A DNA stretch of 20,640 bases from an uncultured Collinsella sp. Lineage in GTDB: Bacteria; Actinomycetota; Coriobacteriia; Coriobacteriales; Coriobacteriaceae. This document shows positions 1 through 7,304 of the stretch, piece after piece. The stretch lies in assembly GCA_900551205.1 (NCBI GenBank), contig URUW01000008.1, positions 1-20,640 of the forward strand, in the 5' to 3' direction. Below the pieces are notes generated by a model. That model made no database searches and was not told the origin of the DNA. It was given only the letters and a program-made list of their open reading frames with translations. The position numbers and the translations under genes are program-made. Within the stretch, counting starts at the first letter, position 1, and each line of letters starts with the position of its first letter.

Positions 1-400
1 CGGTCTTGACGTACTCGAGCATCTCCTCGCAACGGGCCGAAAGGCCCACAATGGCATCGGGGCCCAGCAGCTTGCGGCAGACCTCGACGGGAATGTCGCT
101 CTGGCCTACGTGCACGCCATCGACGGCAATGCCCTGCTCGCGCGCGGCAAGCACACAGTCCAGACGGTCATCGATTAACAGGGCGACCTGACCGGTCTTG
201 CCGGCCTGTGCGATTGCCTGCGCGGCGTCGTCGGTCAGCGCAATGATCTCGCGGGCGCTTGCCACCTTGGAGCGCACCTGGATGCAGGTAAAGCCGGCGT
301 CGAGTGCCTGGGCCACCACATCGCCCACGGGGCGTCCGAGGGTGTTTTCGGGGCCGAGTACCAGATAGGCCGAGATATCAAGGTTGTCGCGGATGCTCAT
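1..400 (-). CDS. thiE: Thiamine-phosphate synthase ThiE, 3' end outside window
   Basis: ThiE condenses the hydroxymethylpyrimidine pyrophosphate and thiazole phosphate moieties into thiamine monophosphate in the cytoplasm. About 133 N-terminal residues of a protein normally near 210 are visible, and the frame runs open off the left edge. The visible part has the family's TIM-barrel signatures: a strand reading CIQVRSK, then LLIDDRLD, then DGVHVGQSDIP, which matches the usual DGVHLGQ(E/S)D phosphate and metal region, then IVGLSA. The start is the ATG at 398-400, behind AGGAGG. It overlaps the stop of the upstream gene by four bases (ATGA), so translation is probably coupled. It is the third gene of a TPP-riboswitch operon, which agrees with the assignment. 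The remaining C-terminal half cannot be judged. Confidence 0.93.
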   Translation of the reverse strand, partial: MSIRDNLDISAYLVLGPENTLGRPVGDVVAQALDAGFTCIQVRSKVASAREIIALTDDAAQAIAQAGKTGQVALLIDDRLDCVLAAREQGIAVDGVHVGQSDIPVEVCRKLLGPDAIVGLSARCEEMLEYVKT

Positions 401-738
401 TGTGCTTCCTCCTGCTTTTTGATCTGTGCTTCCATGCGCTTGAGTTTGCCGGTCATGGTGTCGGTAAATCCGGGTCGAATATCGGCTTTGAGCACGACTT
501 CGGTGCGGATGCCCTTGCTCGCCAACACAAAGGTCGCGTCGCGCACGACCTGCATGACCTCGTCCCAGTCGCCCTCGATCTCGGTGAACATCGAGGTGGT
601 GCGGTTGGGAAGGCCGCTCTCGCGAATGACGCGCACGACCTCGGCGACCTCGGCGGACAGCTCGTCGCCGGTGCCGCATGGGGCGATGGCCACGGCGACG
701 AGCGTGTTCATGCCGGCATTGGTTGCGGGTTCGGACAT
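397..738 (-). CDS. MTH1187-family (UPF0045/DUF77) thiamine-binding protein
   Basis: This 113-residue protein resembles the small ferredoxin-like-fold MTH1187/YkoF-type family, whose members bind thiamine or related pyrimidines. Visible family features are the N-terminal strand TLVAVAIAPCGTGDELSAEV, a central FTEIEGDWDEV, and a C-terminal TEVVLKADIRPG followed by a charged helix. It sits between thiM and thiE in a riboswitch-controlled operon, four bases after the thiM stop, with GAGGAGG upstream of the start. That context supports a thiamine-linked role, such as carrying or buffering a vitamin precursor. Whether it works in transport, salvage or regulation cannot be told from sequence. A second in-frame ATG ten codons in (MNTLVAV) is a possible alternative start, but the ribosome binding site fits the first. 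Confidence 0.85.
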   Translation of the reverse strand: MSEPATNAGMNTLVAVAIAPCGTGDELSAEVAEVVRVIRESGLPNRTTSMFTEIEGDWDEVMQVVRDATFVLASKGIRTEVVLKADIRPGFTDTMTGKLKRMEAQIKKQEEAQ

Positions 739-741
739 GGC

Positions 742-1581
742 TTATGCCTCCTCGAGCTCGAGTCGGTTGTCGGCAATATCCTGGGCGGTTGCGCGGTAGA
801 GCTCGTCGATAAAGGCGACCTTAAAGCTTGCCGGGGCATCGGCGACGGCGGCGGCACGCGTGCCGGCAACGTTGTAGACGGCGGTGCCGCAGACTGCTGC
901 CGTAAACGGATCGGTAGCACAGGCGTACACGGCCAGCACGCCGCCCTGCGAGCAACCGCAGCCGGTGATCTTGGACATGAGTGGGCTGCCGCCGTGGGAC
1001 TTGGCCACGGTCGTGCCGTCGGTGATCAGGTCGACTTCACCCGAGACCACTACGGCGCCGCCGGTGTAGCGAGCGAGCGCCACGGCGGCATCGCGGGCGG
1101 CGTCGACCGTGTCGGTGGTGTCGACACCGCGTACGCGGCTCAGATCAGCCGCCTCGCCCTCAAGACCCCACAGGCCGGCGAGCGCGATAATCTCGGAGGC
1201 GTTGCCGCGCACGATGGCGGGTTTGTACTGCTTGAGCTCGTTTACCAGCTGGGTGCGCAGGCTACCGATGCCCAGGCCAACCGGATCGAGCACCCAGGGC
1301 TTGCCGGCGTCGTGTGCCGCCTTGGCCGCGCGGGGAATCGTCTGCTCGTAGATGGGGAAGAGTGTGCCCATGTTGAGATAGATGGCGCCGCCGCCGGCAA
1401 CGAGCGCCTCGCCCTCGTCGGGCAGATAGACCATGGCGGCCGAACCGCCCACGGCGAGCTGCGCGTTGGCGACAAAGTCGATCGTCACCGTGTTGGTGAT
1501 GGAGCCGGCCATCGGATTGGTGGCTCGAATCTCCTCTACGGCCTTGACCATATGTTGCTTAAGCTGTTCCGAATCAATCAC
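742..1581 (-). CDS. thiM: Hydroxyethylthiazole kinase ThiM
   Basis: ThiM phosphorylates 4-methyl-5-(2-hydroxyethyl)thiazole, allowing salvage of the thiazole half of thiamine. The chosen GTG start at 1581 gives 279 residues, close to the family norm. It is preceded by AAGGAGG with eight bases of spacing. A longer reading from 1680 would run back through the terminator and riboswitch, so it is rejected. Recognisable ribokinase-like motifs are ITNTVTIDFVANAQLAVGGS near the N-terminus, KPWVLDPVGLG in the middle, RGNASEIIALAG, and ITGCGCSQGG near the C-terminus. In other ThiM proteins the last of these holds the catalytic Cys/Gly anion hole. It is the first gene of the thi operon and lies directly behind the riboswitch-controlled terminator. 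The product feeds ThiE. Confidence 0.96.
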   Translation of the reverse strand: MIDSEQLKQHMVKAVEEIRATNPMAGSITNTVTIDFVANAQLAVGGSAAMVYLPDEGEALVAGGGAIYLNMGTLFPIYEQTIPRAAKAAHDAGKPWVLDPVGLGIGSLRTQLVNELKQYKPAIVRGNASEIIALAGLWGLEGEAADLSRVRGVDTTDTVDAARDAAVALARYTGGAVVVSGEVDLITDGTTVAKSHGGSPLMSKITGCGCSQGGVLAVYACATDPFTAAVCGTAVYNVAGTRAAAVADAPASFKVAFIDELYRATAQDIADNRLELEEA

Positions 1582-1603
1582 TGCACATGCCTCCTTGGCA
1601 TAG

Positions 1604-1633
1604 AAAAGGGGCGCTGTGCATAGACAGCGCCCC
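1604..1633 (-). terminator. Riboswitch-controlled intrinsic terminator upstream of thiM
   Basis: A perfect 10-bp stem (GGGGCGCTGT with ACAGCGCCCC, six-base loop) is followed on the minus strand by TTTTCT. It lies between the TPP aptamer and the thiM ribosome binding site, so it is the likely expression platform: ligand-bound aptamer would leave this hairpin free to form and stop transcription. The pairing and T-tract are seen directly; the ligand response is inferred from TPP riboswitches elsewhere. Confidence 0.9.
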
Positions 1634-1645
1634 TGTAAAGGCGGC

Positions 1646-1737
1646 AGGCTCCCTACGCCAGCATTAACTGACAGGTTCAAAGGATTGGGCCCTATGCCCT
1701 CTCAGCCTTGTGGTTTGCACCGCCGGCACTCCCGCAT
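1646..1737 (-). ncRNA. TPP (thiamine pyrophosphate) riboswitch aptamer
   Basis: Read on the minus strand, the segment has the conserved THI-box elements in order: GGGAGTGCC, then GGCTGAGAGGG, then CCTTTGAACCTG, then GTTAATGCTGGCGTAGGGAG. The GCTGAGA and GAACCTG blocks with the terminal GCGTAGGGA form the pyrimidine- and pyrophosphate-binding cores of known TPP riboswitches. It lies just downstream of a candidate -10 box and upstream of a terminator and thiM, as expected for a feedback switch on a thiamine operon. The exact P1 boundaries are approximate. Confidence 0.96.
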
Positions 1738-1754
1738 CGAATCTGTTGTTCCCT

Positions 1755-1760
1755 ATACTA
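1755..1760 (-). promoter_or_regulatory. Candidate -10 box of the thi operon
   Basis: TAGTAT on the minus strand lies just upstream of the riboswitch aptamer, so the transcript would begin within a few bases of the aptamer 5' end. No good -35 hexamer is visible at standard spacing. The expected -35 position falls inside the large inverted repeat. Confidence 0.45.
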
Positions 1761-1765
1761 GCGCA

Positions 1766-1865
1766 CCTGCCAATATGGGACAGGTTTATTTTGGCAGGTG
1801 GCAACAGGGGCGCTGCATTTTCCCAGATAAAACCTGCCAAAATAAACCTGTCCCTTATTGGCAGG
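1766..1865. repeat. Long inverted repeat (34-base arms) between divergent promoters
   Basis: The left arm (1766-1799) and right arm (1832-1865) are reverse complements at 33 of 34 positions, with one T-T mismatch at 1776/1855, and enclose a 32-base loop. The core reads GGGACAGGTTTATTTTGGCA. Candidate -10 boxes for the thi operon (1755-1760) and the HAD gene (1870-1875) lie four to five bases beyond each arm, so the element covers both -35 regions. It contains no gene. It could be a dispersed palindromic element, a divergent operator, or a MITE-like remnant; no transposase gene is nearby. Confidence 0.85.
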
Positions 1866-1869
1866 GCGT

Positions 1870-1875
1870 TACAAT
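1870..1875 (+). promoter_or_regulatory. Candidate -10 box of the HAD phosphatase gene
   Basis: TACAAT lies 31 bases upstream of the ATG at 1907 and just outside the right arm of the inverted repeat. No consensus -35 is seen at 17 bases. The same TACAAT hexamer occurs at 5059-5064, upstream of uraA. Confidence 0.4.
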
Positions 1876-1906
1876 AGACGGGATAAAGAATGACCGAGGG
1901 GACCTT

Positions 1907-2815
1907 ATGATCAAACTTGTGCTGACCGATATGGACGATACGCTGATTCCTGCTGGACACGATGGCGCCAGCGACTGCGCCATCGAGGGCATTCATGCCA
2001 TGCAGGCGGCGGGCCTGCATTTTGGCCCGGTTTCGGGTCGCCAGCCGTCCGCGATGAGCTGGATGTTCCGCAATCGCTCCGAGTGCTTCTCGACCGGTGC
2101 GTTTTGCAACGGCCAGGTGATGTTTGTCGATGGCGAGGCGGTTGCCTCGCGCGCAACTGATAACGATGCCCTTATGCGCCTGGCCGACTACCTGGAGCAA
2201 GAGACCGACGATACCTATTTGAAGGTCTACCGTCTGGGTGATGACTTTTGGGACAACGACGCCTATTGCGTGACAAGCGATCCCGAGCGTGTGCGTCACG
2301 CCATGGAGTCAGGCGGCAACGCGTGGCTCAAGGGCGAAGAGGCTCCCTGTCGCCCTGTCGTTGACGATGCCCCGGTATACAAGGCGAATATCTGGAGTGC
2401 CCGTTCGCGCGAGGAGCTCGCCGAGCTGCGCGAGCGTGTTGCCGCCGAGGTGCCGGAGCTCTCGCTCGTGTTTCCCAACAACCGCGTGCGCCTGTTCGAC
2501 GTTCTTCCGACCGGCTGGGACAAGGGCTGTGCTGCGCTGGAGCTGGCGCGTGCTTTGGGCCTGACGCCCGACGAGGTGGCCGTATTCGGCGATTCCGATA
2601 ACGATTTGCCCATGATCGATGCCGTTCCCAATTCCGTTGCAGTCGCCAATGCCAACGAGGCCGTCACGGCTGCCGCGCGCTGGCATATCGGCGCTGCGGC
2701 AGATGATGCGGTTGCCGGGGCTCTGCATCAGATTGCCGCCTGCGCCGCGACGGGGGAGATGCCGTCGTTTATGCGTCAGATGGACGCGACGGGTTTCGAC
2801 GTCACGAACGTCTAG
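1907..2815 (+). CDS. Cof-type (IIB) HAD-superfamily hydrolase
   Basis: This 302-residue protein is probably a cytoplasmic Mg-dependent phosphatase acting on sugar phosphates or nucleotide-like substrates; the exact substrate cannot be read from sequence. HAD motif I is LTDMDDTLIP, with nucleophile Asp8 and Asp10. Motif II is the Ser of GPVSGRQPS, a Lys follows in GWDKGCAAL, and motif IV is the Cof-type GDSDNDLPMI. The large insert between motifs II and III is the usual type IIB cap. The ATG at 1907 was chosen because GAGGGGACC lies just upstream and motif I follows at once; the open frame upstream runs through the inverted repeat and is not needed. It lies ten bases before a LysR gene and may be cotranscribed with it. 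A link to thiamine metabolism, where some Cof proteins hydrolyse pyrimidine intermediates, is only a positional guess. Confidence 0.9.
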   Translation: MIKLVLTDMDDTLIPAGHDGASDCAIEGIHAMQAAGLHFGPVSGRQPSAMSWMFRNRSECFSTGAFCNGQVMFVDGEAVASRATDNDALMRLADYLEQETDDTYLKVYRLGDDFWDNDAYCVTSDPERVRHAMESGGNAWLKGEEAPCRPVVDDAPVYKANIWSARSREELAELRERVAAEVPELSLVFPNNRVRLFDVLPTGWDKGCAALELARALGLTPDEVAVFGDSDNDLPMIDAVPNSVAVANANEAVTAAARWHIGAAADDAVAGALHQIAACAATGEMPSFMRQMDATGFDVTNV

Positions 2816-2825
2816 GGAGAAAGCC

Positions 2826-3722
2826 ATGAAGCTCCAGCAGCTCAGATATGTCGTCAAAGTTGCCGAATGCGGCAGCATCACCGAGGCCTCGCGCCGGCTC
2901 TTTGTGTCGCAGCCTTCGATTACCGCGTCAATTCGCGATCTCGAAAACGAGATGGGTGTACACATCTTTGAGCGCACCAACAAGGGCGTCATTGTGTCCG
3001 AGGAAGGCGAGACCTTCTTGGGCTACGCGCGCCAGGTGCTCGACCAGGCCGACCTGCTCGAGGGCAAGTACAAAGGCACGTCCGAGCAGGTGCCGCACTT
3101 TAGTGTGAGCTGCCAGCATTATTCCTTTGCCGTTAATGCATTTGTCGATGTGATCCGCGAGTTCGATGCCGCGCGCTACGACTTTACCCTGCGCGAGGAG
3201 CAGACCCACGAGATTATCGAGGACGTCGCGCATATGAAAAGCGAGCTCGGCATCCTGTATCTGTCGGAGCACAATCGCGAGGTCATCGAGCGCATGCTGG
3301 CGGCCAACGAGCTCGTATTCGAAGGACTCTTCTGCGCTACGCCGCATGTCTTTGTGTGCTCCGACCATCCGCTGGCGGACCACGCCAGCGTGACGCTCGA
3401 AGATCTCGAGGACTACCCGTTCCTGTCCTATGAGCAGGGCAGCTATAACTCGTTTTATTATTCCGAGGAACTGACCTCGACCTTTGAGCGTCGCAAGAAT
3501 ATCCGCGTGCGCGACCGTGCGACGTTGTTCAATCTGGCCATGGGCCTTAACGGTTACACGGTTTGTTCGGGCGTGATCAGCCATGAACTTAACGGCCCCG
3601 GCATTATCTCCATTCCGCTCGATGTAGACGAGTACATGGAGATCGGCATCATCACGCGCAAGAACACGACACTTACGCGCTACGGGCAGGCCTATATCGA
3701 AGCGATTCGTCAGCACATCTAG
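2826..3722 (+). CDS. LysR-family transcriptional regulator
   Basis: This 298-residue DNA-binding regulator has the standard LysR layout. The N-terminal winged HTH spans about residues 1-60 (MKLQQLRYVVKVAECGSITE, then SRRLFVSQPSITASIRDLE and FERTNKGVIVSEEG). A linker helix follows, then a two-lobe effector-binding domain to the C-terminus. The start at 2826 has AGGGAGAAAGCC upstream. It lies ten bases after the HAD gene and immediately before a MetE-like methyltransferase gene in the same direction. The palindromes in the following gap make that methyltransferase its most likely target. A sulfur or methionine-related ligand is therefore plausible, but the effector is not visible in the sequence. 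Confidence 0.93.
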   Translation: MKLQQLRYVVKVAECGSITEASRRLFVSQPSITASIRDLENEMGVHIFERTNKGVIVSEEGETFLGYARQVLDQADLLEGKYKGTSEQVPHFSVSCQHYSFAVNAFVDVIREFDAARYDFTLREEQTHEIIEDVAHMKSELGILYLSEHNREVIERMLAANELVFEGLFCATPHVFVCSDHPLADHASVTLEDLEDYPFLSYEQGSYNSFYYSEELTSTFERRKNIRVRDRATLFNLAMGLNGYTVCSGVISHELNGPGIISIPLDVDEYMEIGIITRKNTTLTRYGQAYIEAIRQHI

Positions 3723-3768
3723 ATTGCTGCGTTCTGCACGGGTCAAATCTCTTTATGGCAGTCCAAAC

Positions 3769-3791
3769 TGATATAGGAAGCATCTATATCA
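3769..3791. promoter_or_regulatory. Candidate LysR operator upstream of metE-like gene
   Basis: TGATATAG and CTATATCA form a perfect 8-bp-arm inverted repeat with a 7-base spacer, and the T-N11-A pattern of LysR boxes lies inside it (T3774, A3786). It lies in the gap between the LysR gene and the methyltransferase it precedes, about 90 bases before the start codon. Binding is inferred from position and symmetry. Confidence 0.6.
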
Positions 3792-3823
3792 AACTGTTAT
3801 AAACATATATTTTACGATGTCCA

Positions 3824-3837
3824 TATGAGCGCTCATA
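3824..3837. promoter_or_regulatory. 14-bp perfect palindrome before metE-like gene
   Basis: TATGAGCGCTCATA is fully self-complementary with no spacer and lies 40 bases upstream of the ATG at 3878, downstream of the LysR-type palindrome. Its position suits an operator or a regulator half-site pair. No regulator can be named. Confidence 0.45.
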
Positions 3838-3877
3838 CTCTGTCCCAGTAAAGCAACCAATGCAAAGGGAGATATCT

Positions 3878-5011
3878 ATGAGCACTTCGATTCAACCGAA
3901 CGCGCCGTTTCGTGCCGATATCGTCGGCAGTTTTCTTCGTCCGCAGGCTGTAAAGGACGCCCGTGCCGCCTATGTCGCGGGTAAACTCGACGCTTCCGGC
4001 CTTAAGGCCGTCGAGGACGAGGCCATCCGCGACTTAGTGGCCAAGCAGAAGGCTGCCGGCCTGCAGGTGATTACCGATGGCGAGTTCCGCCGCAGCTACT
4101 GGCACCTCGATTTTATGTGGGGCCTCAACGGCATTGAGCGCCGCGCCTCGCGCACGGGCTACATGTTCCACGATGAGGAGACTACCGCCGACACCGCCGT
4201 GGTAACCGGTCCCATTAGCGGCGAGAATCATCCGTTCGTCGAGCACTTCAAATTTATCAAGTCGCTCGAGGGAGAGGGCCAGGTCGCGCGCCAGACCATT
4301 CCGGCGCCGATCCAGACGTTCTCCGAAGTCACACTCGACCGCTGCGATGGCCAGCAGGAGAGTCTGCACGCCGTCTACAAGACCGACGAAGAGCTCGTCG
4401 ATGCCATTGCCGCAGCATACCGCACCGTGATTGCTGACCTGTATGCCGCGGGCTGCCGCAACATCCAGTTTGATGACTGCACCTGGGGCATCTACTGCGA
4501 TACCGATTTTGTTGCCAAAACCGGCATGAGCCCGGTCGACCTGCAAAAGGTAAGCGAGCTGGGCGTGGCGCTCAACAATGTCGCCATCGAGGGCAAGCCC
4601 GACGATCTGGTTATCAACACGCATGTATGCCGCGGCAACTACCACTCCACCTACGCTTTTGAGGGCGGCTACGACCCCATCGCGCCGTACCTGTTTGCGC
4701 ATGAGGACGTTGACGCGTTCTATCTGGAGTTCGACACGCCCCGCGCCGGTGGTTTTGAGCCGCTCAAGTACGTTGCTCCCGGCAAGAAGGTCGTGCTGGG
4801 CTTGGTGACCACCAAGGCGGCAGAGCTCGAGAACGAGGATGCTATCGTCGAGCGCATCCGCGAGGCGGCAAAGTACGTGCCGCTCGAGAACCTGTATCTG
4901 TCTCCGCAGTGTGGCTTTGCCAGCTGCGAGATTGGCAATAAGCTGACCGAGGACGAGCAGTGGGCAAAGATTGCGCTGGTCAGGCGTATTGCCGAGCGCG
5001 TTTGGAAATAG
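3878..5011 (+). CDS. MetE C-terminal-like (YxjG/YxjH-type) methyltransferase
   Basis: This 377-residue protein matches the catalytic, C-terminal half of cobalamin-independent methionine synthase and lacks the MetE N-terminal barrel. Such stand-alone proteins are thought to methylate homocysteine or a related thiol; the methyl donor is often uncertain. The zinc-binding set is present: His249 and Cys251 in INTHVCRGNYHST, Glu284 in FYLEFDT, and Cys345 in LSPQCGFAS. The N-terminus (FRADIVGSFLRPQAV) and VITDGEFRRSYWHLDF are family hallmarks. The ATG at 3878 follows AAAGGGAGATATCT; an in-frame ATG at 3860 lacks a ribosome site. It sits downstream of a LysR gene with palindromic operator candidates between, so regulated expression linked to methionine or sulfur supply is likely. 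The next gene, uraA, starts 122 bases later with its own promoter candidate. Confidence 0.9.
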   Translation: MSTSIQPNAPFRADIVGSFLRPQAVKDARAAYVAGKLDASGLKAVEDEAIRDLVAKQKAAGLQVITDGEFRRSYWHLDFMWGLNGIERRASRTGYMFHDEETTADTAVVTGPISGENHPFVEHFKFIKSLEGEGQVARQTIPAPIQTFSEVTLDRCDGQQESLHAVYKTDEELVDAIAAAYRTVIADLYAAGCRNIQFDDCTWGIYCDTDFVAKTGMSPVDLQKVSELGVALNNVAIEGKPDDLVINTHVCRGNYHSTYAFEGGYDPIAPYLFAHEDVDAFYLEFDTPRAGGFEPLKYVAPGKKVVLGLVTTKAAELENEDAIVERIREAAKYVPLENLYLSPQCGFASCEIGNKLTEDEQWAKIALVRRIAERVWK

Positions 5012-5133
5012 CGCTAGCGTTTGCAGGTGGCGGCGCGTGCGAGGTACTGCATATCGCGTACAATGGTTCGGATCGTATCGTTCGGGCAGGTTATCCGATA
5101 TGCCTGATCGCCCTTCCATTCGAAAGGACTTCC

Positions 5134-6468
5134 ATGTCCCAGTCTTCGACGCCCGCCGTCACCGATGCCATCTACGATGCATCGTCGCTCGGCCGCCCGC
5201 GCATGTTTGTGTTGGGTTTGCAACACATGTTTGCGATGTTCGGAGCCACGGTGCTCGTGCCCGTGCTCACCGGCCTTTCCGTTTCGGCGACGCTTCTGTT
5301 CGCCGGCATCGGCACGCTGCTGTTTCATTTTCTATCGCGCGGTAAGGTGCCCGCGTTCCTGGGCTCGTCGTTTGCCTTTATCGCGGGTTATGTCGCCATT
5401 GCACCCAACGGCGAGGCCGAGCTTTTGCCCTACGCTTGTCTGGGCGTTGCCTGCGCCGGCCTGCTCTATCCGGTGCTGGCAACGCTGTTCCGCGCCTTTG
5501 GCGCCAAGCGCGTCATGCGCTTCTTCCCGCCGGTGGTGACCGGTCCCATCGTCATTTCCATCGGCCTGATCTTGGCAAGCTCTGCTATCGCCAACTGCCA
5601 GACCAATTGGCTTGTTGCCGTTGTCGCTGTGGCCGTGATCGTCATCTGCAATATTTGGGGGCGCGGCATGGTCAAGATCGTGCCGATTTTGCTGGGCGTT
5701 GTGGTGAGCTATGCCGTTGCGGCCGCGCTGGGCGAGGTCGACTTCTCTGGCGTCGCAGCCGCCCCCTGGGTTGGCTTGCCCGTCGTGTGGGACAACACCG
5801 TGTTTGCGCTCTTTGGACCGCAGTTCGATAGCGGTCTTGCCACGACGGCCATCATCACCATCATGCCGCTGGCCTTTGCAACTATGATCGAGCATATCGG
5901 CGATATCTCCGCCATTGGCTCTACCTGCGAACGCAATTACATTGCCGATCCCGGTCTGCACCGTACCCTGCTCGGCGATGGCCTGGCGACCATCTTGGCA
6001 TCGCTCTTTGGCGCCCCCGCCAATACGACGTATGGCGAGAATACCGGCGTGCTTGCCTTGACGCGTGTGTTCGACCCACGTGTGATTCGCATTGCCGCCT
6101 GCTGCGCCATTGTGCTTTCGTTCTGCCCCAAGTTTGCTGCGGTGATTGCCGCCATGCCGGCATGCGTTATCGGCGGTGTGTCGCTCGTGCTCTACGGCAT
6201 GATCAGCGCCGTTGGTGTACGTAACCTCATCGAGAACCAGGTTGATTTCCAGAACAACCGCAACGTGCTGGTGGCGGCTCTGGTGCTCGTGCTTTCGCTC
6301 GGCATTGCCTACAGTACCGCCGGTGCCATCGTGCTGGAGCTGGGCGGCGTGACGATTTCGCTTTCGGGCCTTGCCGTGGGCTCGCTGGTGGGCATTGTGC
6401 TCAACGCCATCCTGCCCGGTAACGACTTTGAGTTCGATACTTCCGAGCTTGAGGAGACTGCTGAATAG
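5134..6468 (+). CDS. uraA: Uracil permease, NCS2 family
   Basis: This 444-residue inner-membrane transporter probably carries uracil with protons. It has about 14 hydrophobic segments. Family marks are the N-terminal FVLGLQHMFAMFGATVLVP, the MIEHIGDISAIG motif containing the substrate-binding Glu, the following TTYGENTGVLALTR, and a later NNRNVLVAALVLVLSLGI. The start at 5134 follows GAAAGGACTTCC. Candidate -10 TACAAT is at 5059-5064, giving a leader of roughly 65 bases. No PyrR binding loop could be established there. The gene ends at a bidirectional terminator shared with the convergent esterase gene. A xanthine or uric acid substrate is less likely, because the sequence follows UraA/PyrP rather than PbuX-type motifs. 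Confidence 0.93.
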   Translation: MSQSSTPAVTDAIYDASSLGRPRMFVLGLQHMFAMFGATVLVPVLTGLSVSATLLFAGIGTLLFHFLSRGKVPAFLGSSFAFIAGYVAIAPNGEAELLPYACLGVACAGLLYPVLATLFRAFGAKRVMRFFPPVVTGPIVISIGLILASSAIANCQTNWLVAVVAVAVIVICNIWGRGMVKIVPILLGVVVSYAVAAALGEVDFSGVAAAPWVGLPVVWDNTVFALFGPQFDSGLATTAIITIMPLAFATMIEHIGDISAIGSTCERNYIADPGLHRTLLGDGLATILASLFGAPANTTYGENTGVLALTRVFDPRVIRIAACCAIVLSFCPKFAAVIAAMPACVIGGVSLVLYGMISAVGVRNLIENQVDFQNNRNVLVAALVLVLSLGIAYSTAGAIVLELGGVTISLSGLAVGSLVGIVLNAILPGNDFEFDTSELEETAE

Positions 6469-6485
6469 CAGCTGCGTTCAGCCAA

Positions 6486-6533
6486 ATTAAAAATGGCGTC
6501 CATGCGTATGTACGCGTGGATGCCATTTTTAAT
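6486..6533. terminator. Bidirectional terminator between uraA and esterase
   Basis: A long hairpin has arms ATTAAAAATGGC at 6486 and GCCATTTTTAAT ending at 6533, extended inward by about ten more mostly paired bases to a GTATGTAC loop. The A/T-rich base gives a U-tract in both directions. Its right end overlaps the esterase stop codon (6529-6531). Confidence 0.85.
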
Positions 6534-7194
6534 GCGTCAGTATCCAGTGGATGCCGCGTGCCATGCGCAGGTCAGTTTGGGTAAAGTGATTGCCGGGGTT
6601 GAGCTCCAGCGTTGTTGGAATGTCACGCTCGATAAACAGCTCTTCCATCGCGCGCGTATCGTCGAGTACGTGCCGCATCATGCGGTTGGGCGTCTTGGTT
6701 TCCTTTTTGCCGAGTGACAGATAGACGGCGTCGGGCGTAGCTGTCATCGTGCGCTCGCGCGCGTAGTCGATAAAGCCGGGGAACCACAGCGACCCCGATG
6801 CACTCGCCGCGCGCTCAAAGACATCTGTTTGCCAAAGTGCCCACAGTGCAAAAAGACCCGCCAACGAGTAGCCGGCAACGCCGCGCCAGGTGGGCGGTTG
6901 CGGGAGCGATGATTCGGCCTCTGGGATTATCTGCTTCAACAACTCGTCAAGAAAACCAGCGGCCTGTCCACCAAAGGGCTCGGCATCGCGCACGGTACTG
7001 TCGCATACCCAGGGGCTCAGCTCGCGATTCCAGTTGAGGCTGCCAATGCCGACAAGCGTGAAGGGCGGGCAGTTGAGCTCTCGGCAGCGTTCATAAACCT
7101 CCGTGCCGTCGCCCATGACCACGGGAAGATAGATGACTGGTGCGCTTTCGGCATGCTGTGCATGAACGGTTATCTGCTTTTGATGCGCTTCCAT
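6529..7194 (-). CDS. Esterase-D/IroE-type alpha/beta hydrolase
   Basis: This 221-residue protein appears to be a small serine hydrolase of the putative esterase family (PF00756-like, which includes siderophore esterases and acyl esterases). The nucleophile elbow is GYSLAG with Ser110, and the likely catalytic His203 is in NPGNHFTQ near the C-terminus. The segment VIYLPVVMGDG resembles the family's N-terminal strand. No signal peptide is seen, so it is probably cytoplasmic. The ATG at 7194 follows GAGAGAAG; the longer reading from 7242 has no better site. It stands alone, convergent with uraA and downstream of the surface-protein genes' terminator. The substrate is unknown, and the lack of other iron-uptake genes nearby makes a siderophore role speculative. 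Confidence 0.8.
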   Translation of the reverse strand: MEAHQKQITVHAQHAESAPVIYLPVVMGDGTEVYERCRELNCPPFTLVGIGSLNWNRELSPWVCDSTVRDAEPFGGQAAGFLDELLKQIIPEAESSLPQPPTWRGVAGYSLAGLFALWALWQTDVFERAASASGSLWFPGFIDYARERTMTATPDAVYLSLGKKETKTPNRMMRHVLDDTRAMEELFIERDIPTTLELNPGNHFTQTDLRMARGIHWILTH

Positions 7195-7304
7195 GACGGG
7201 CTTCTCTCGGCGTTGTGATATCGACGGCCCCCATTGTCGCACGCCGGCTCATGCAGGTTGGGCTAGACCAAAGACAATCTCGTGCATACCCTGCGGACGC
7301 ATAT

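Noticed and set aside
304..1623. Long plus-strand frame (439 codons) opposite thiM and its neighbours
   Set aside because: It runs antisense to well-identified genes and the riboswitch, and its Gly/His/Asp-rich product resembles no family. It is a codon-bias shadow of high-GC genes.
4034..5119. Minus-strand frame of 361 codons opposite the MetE-like gene
   Set aside because: The opposite strand encodes a protein with the full zinc-site motifs; this one shows none and has no start signal.
5065..5133. PyrR-type attenuation of uraA
   Set aside because: Short complementary stretches exist in the leader, but no terminator with U-tract or recognisable PyrR loop could be drawn.
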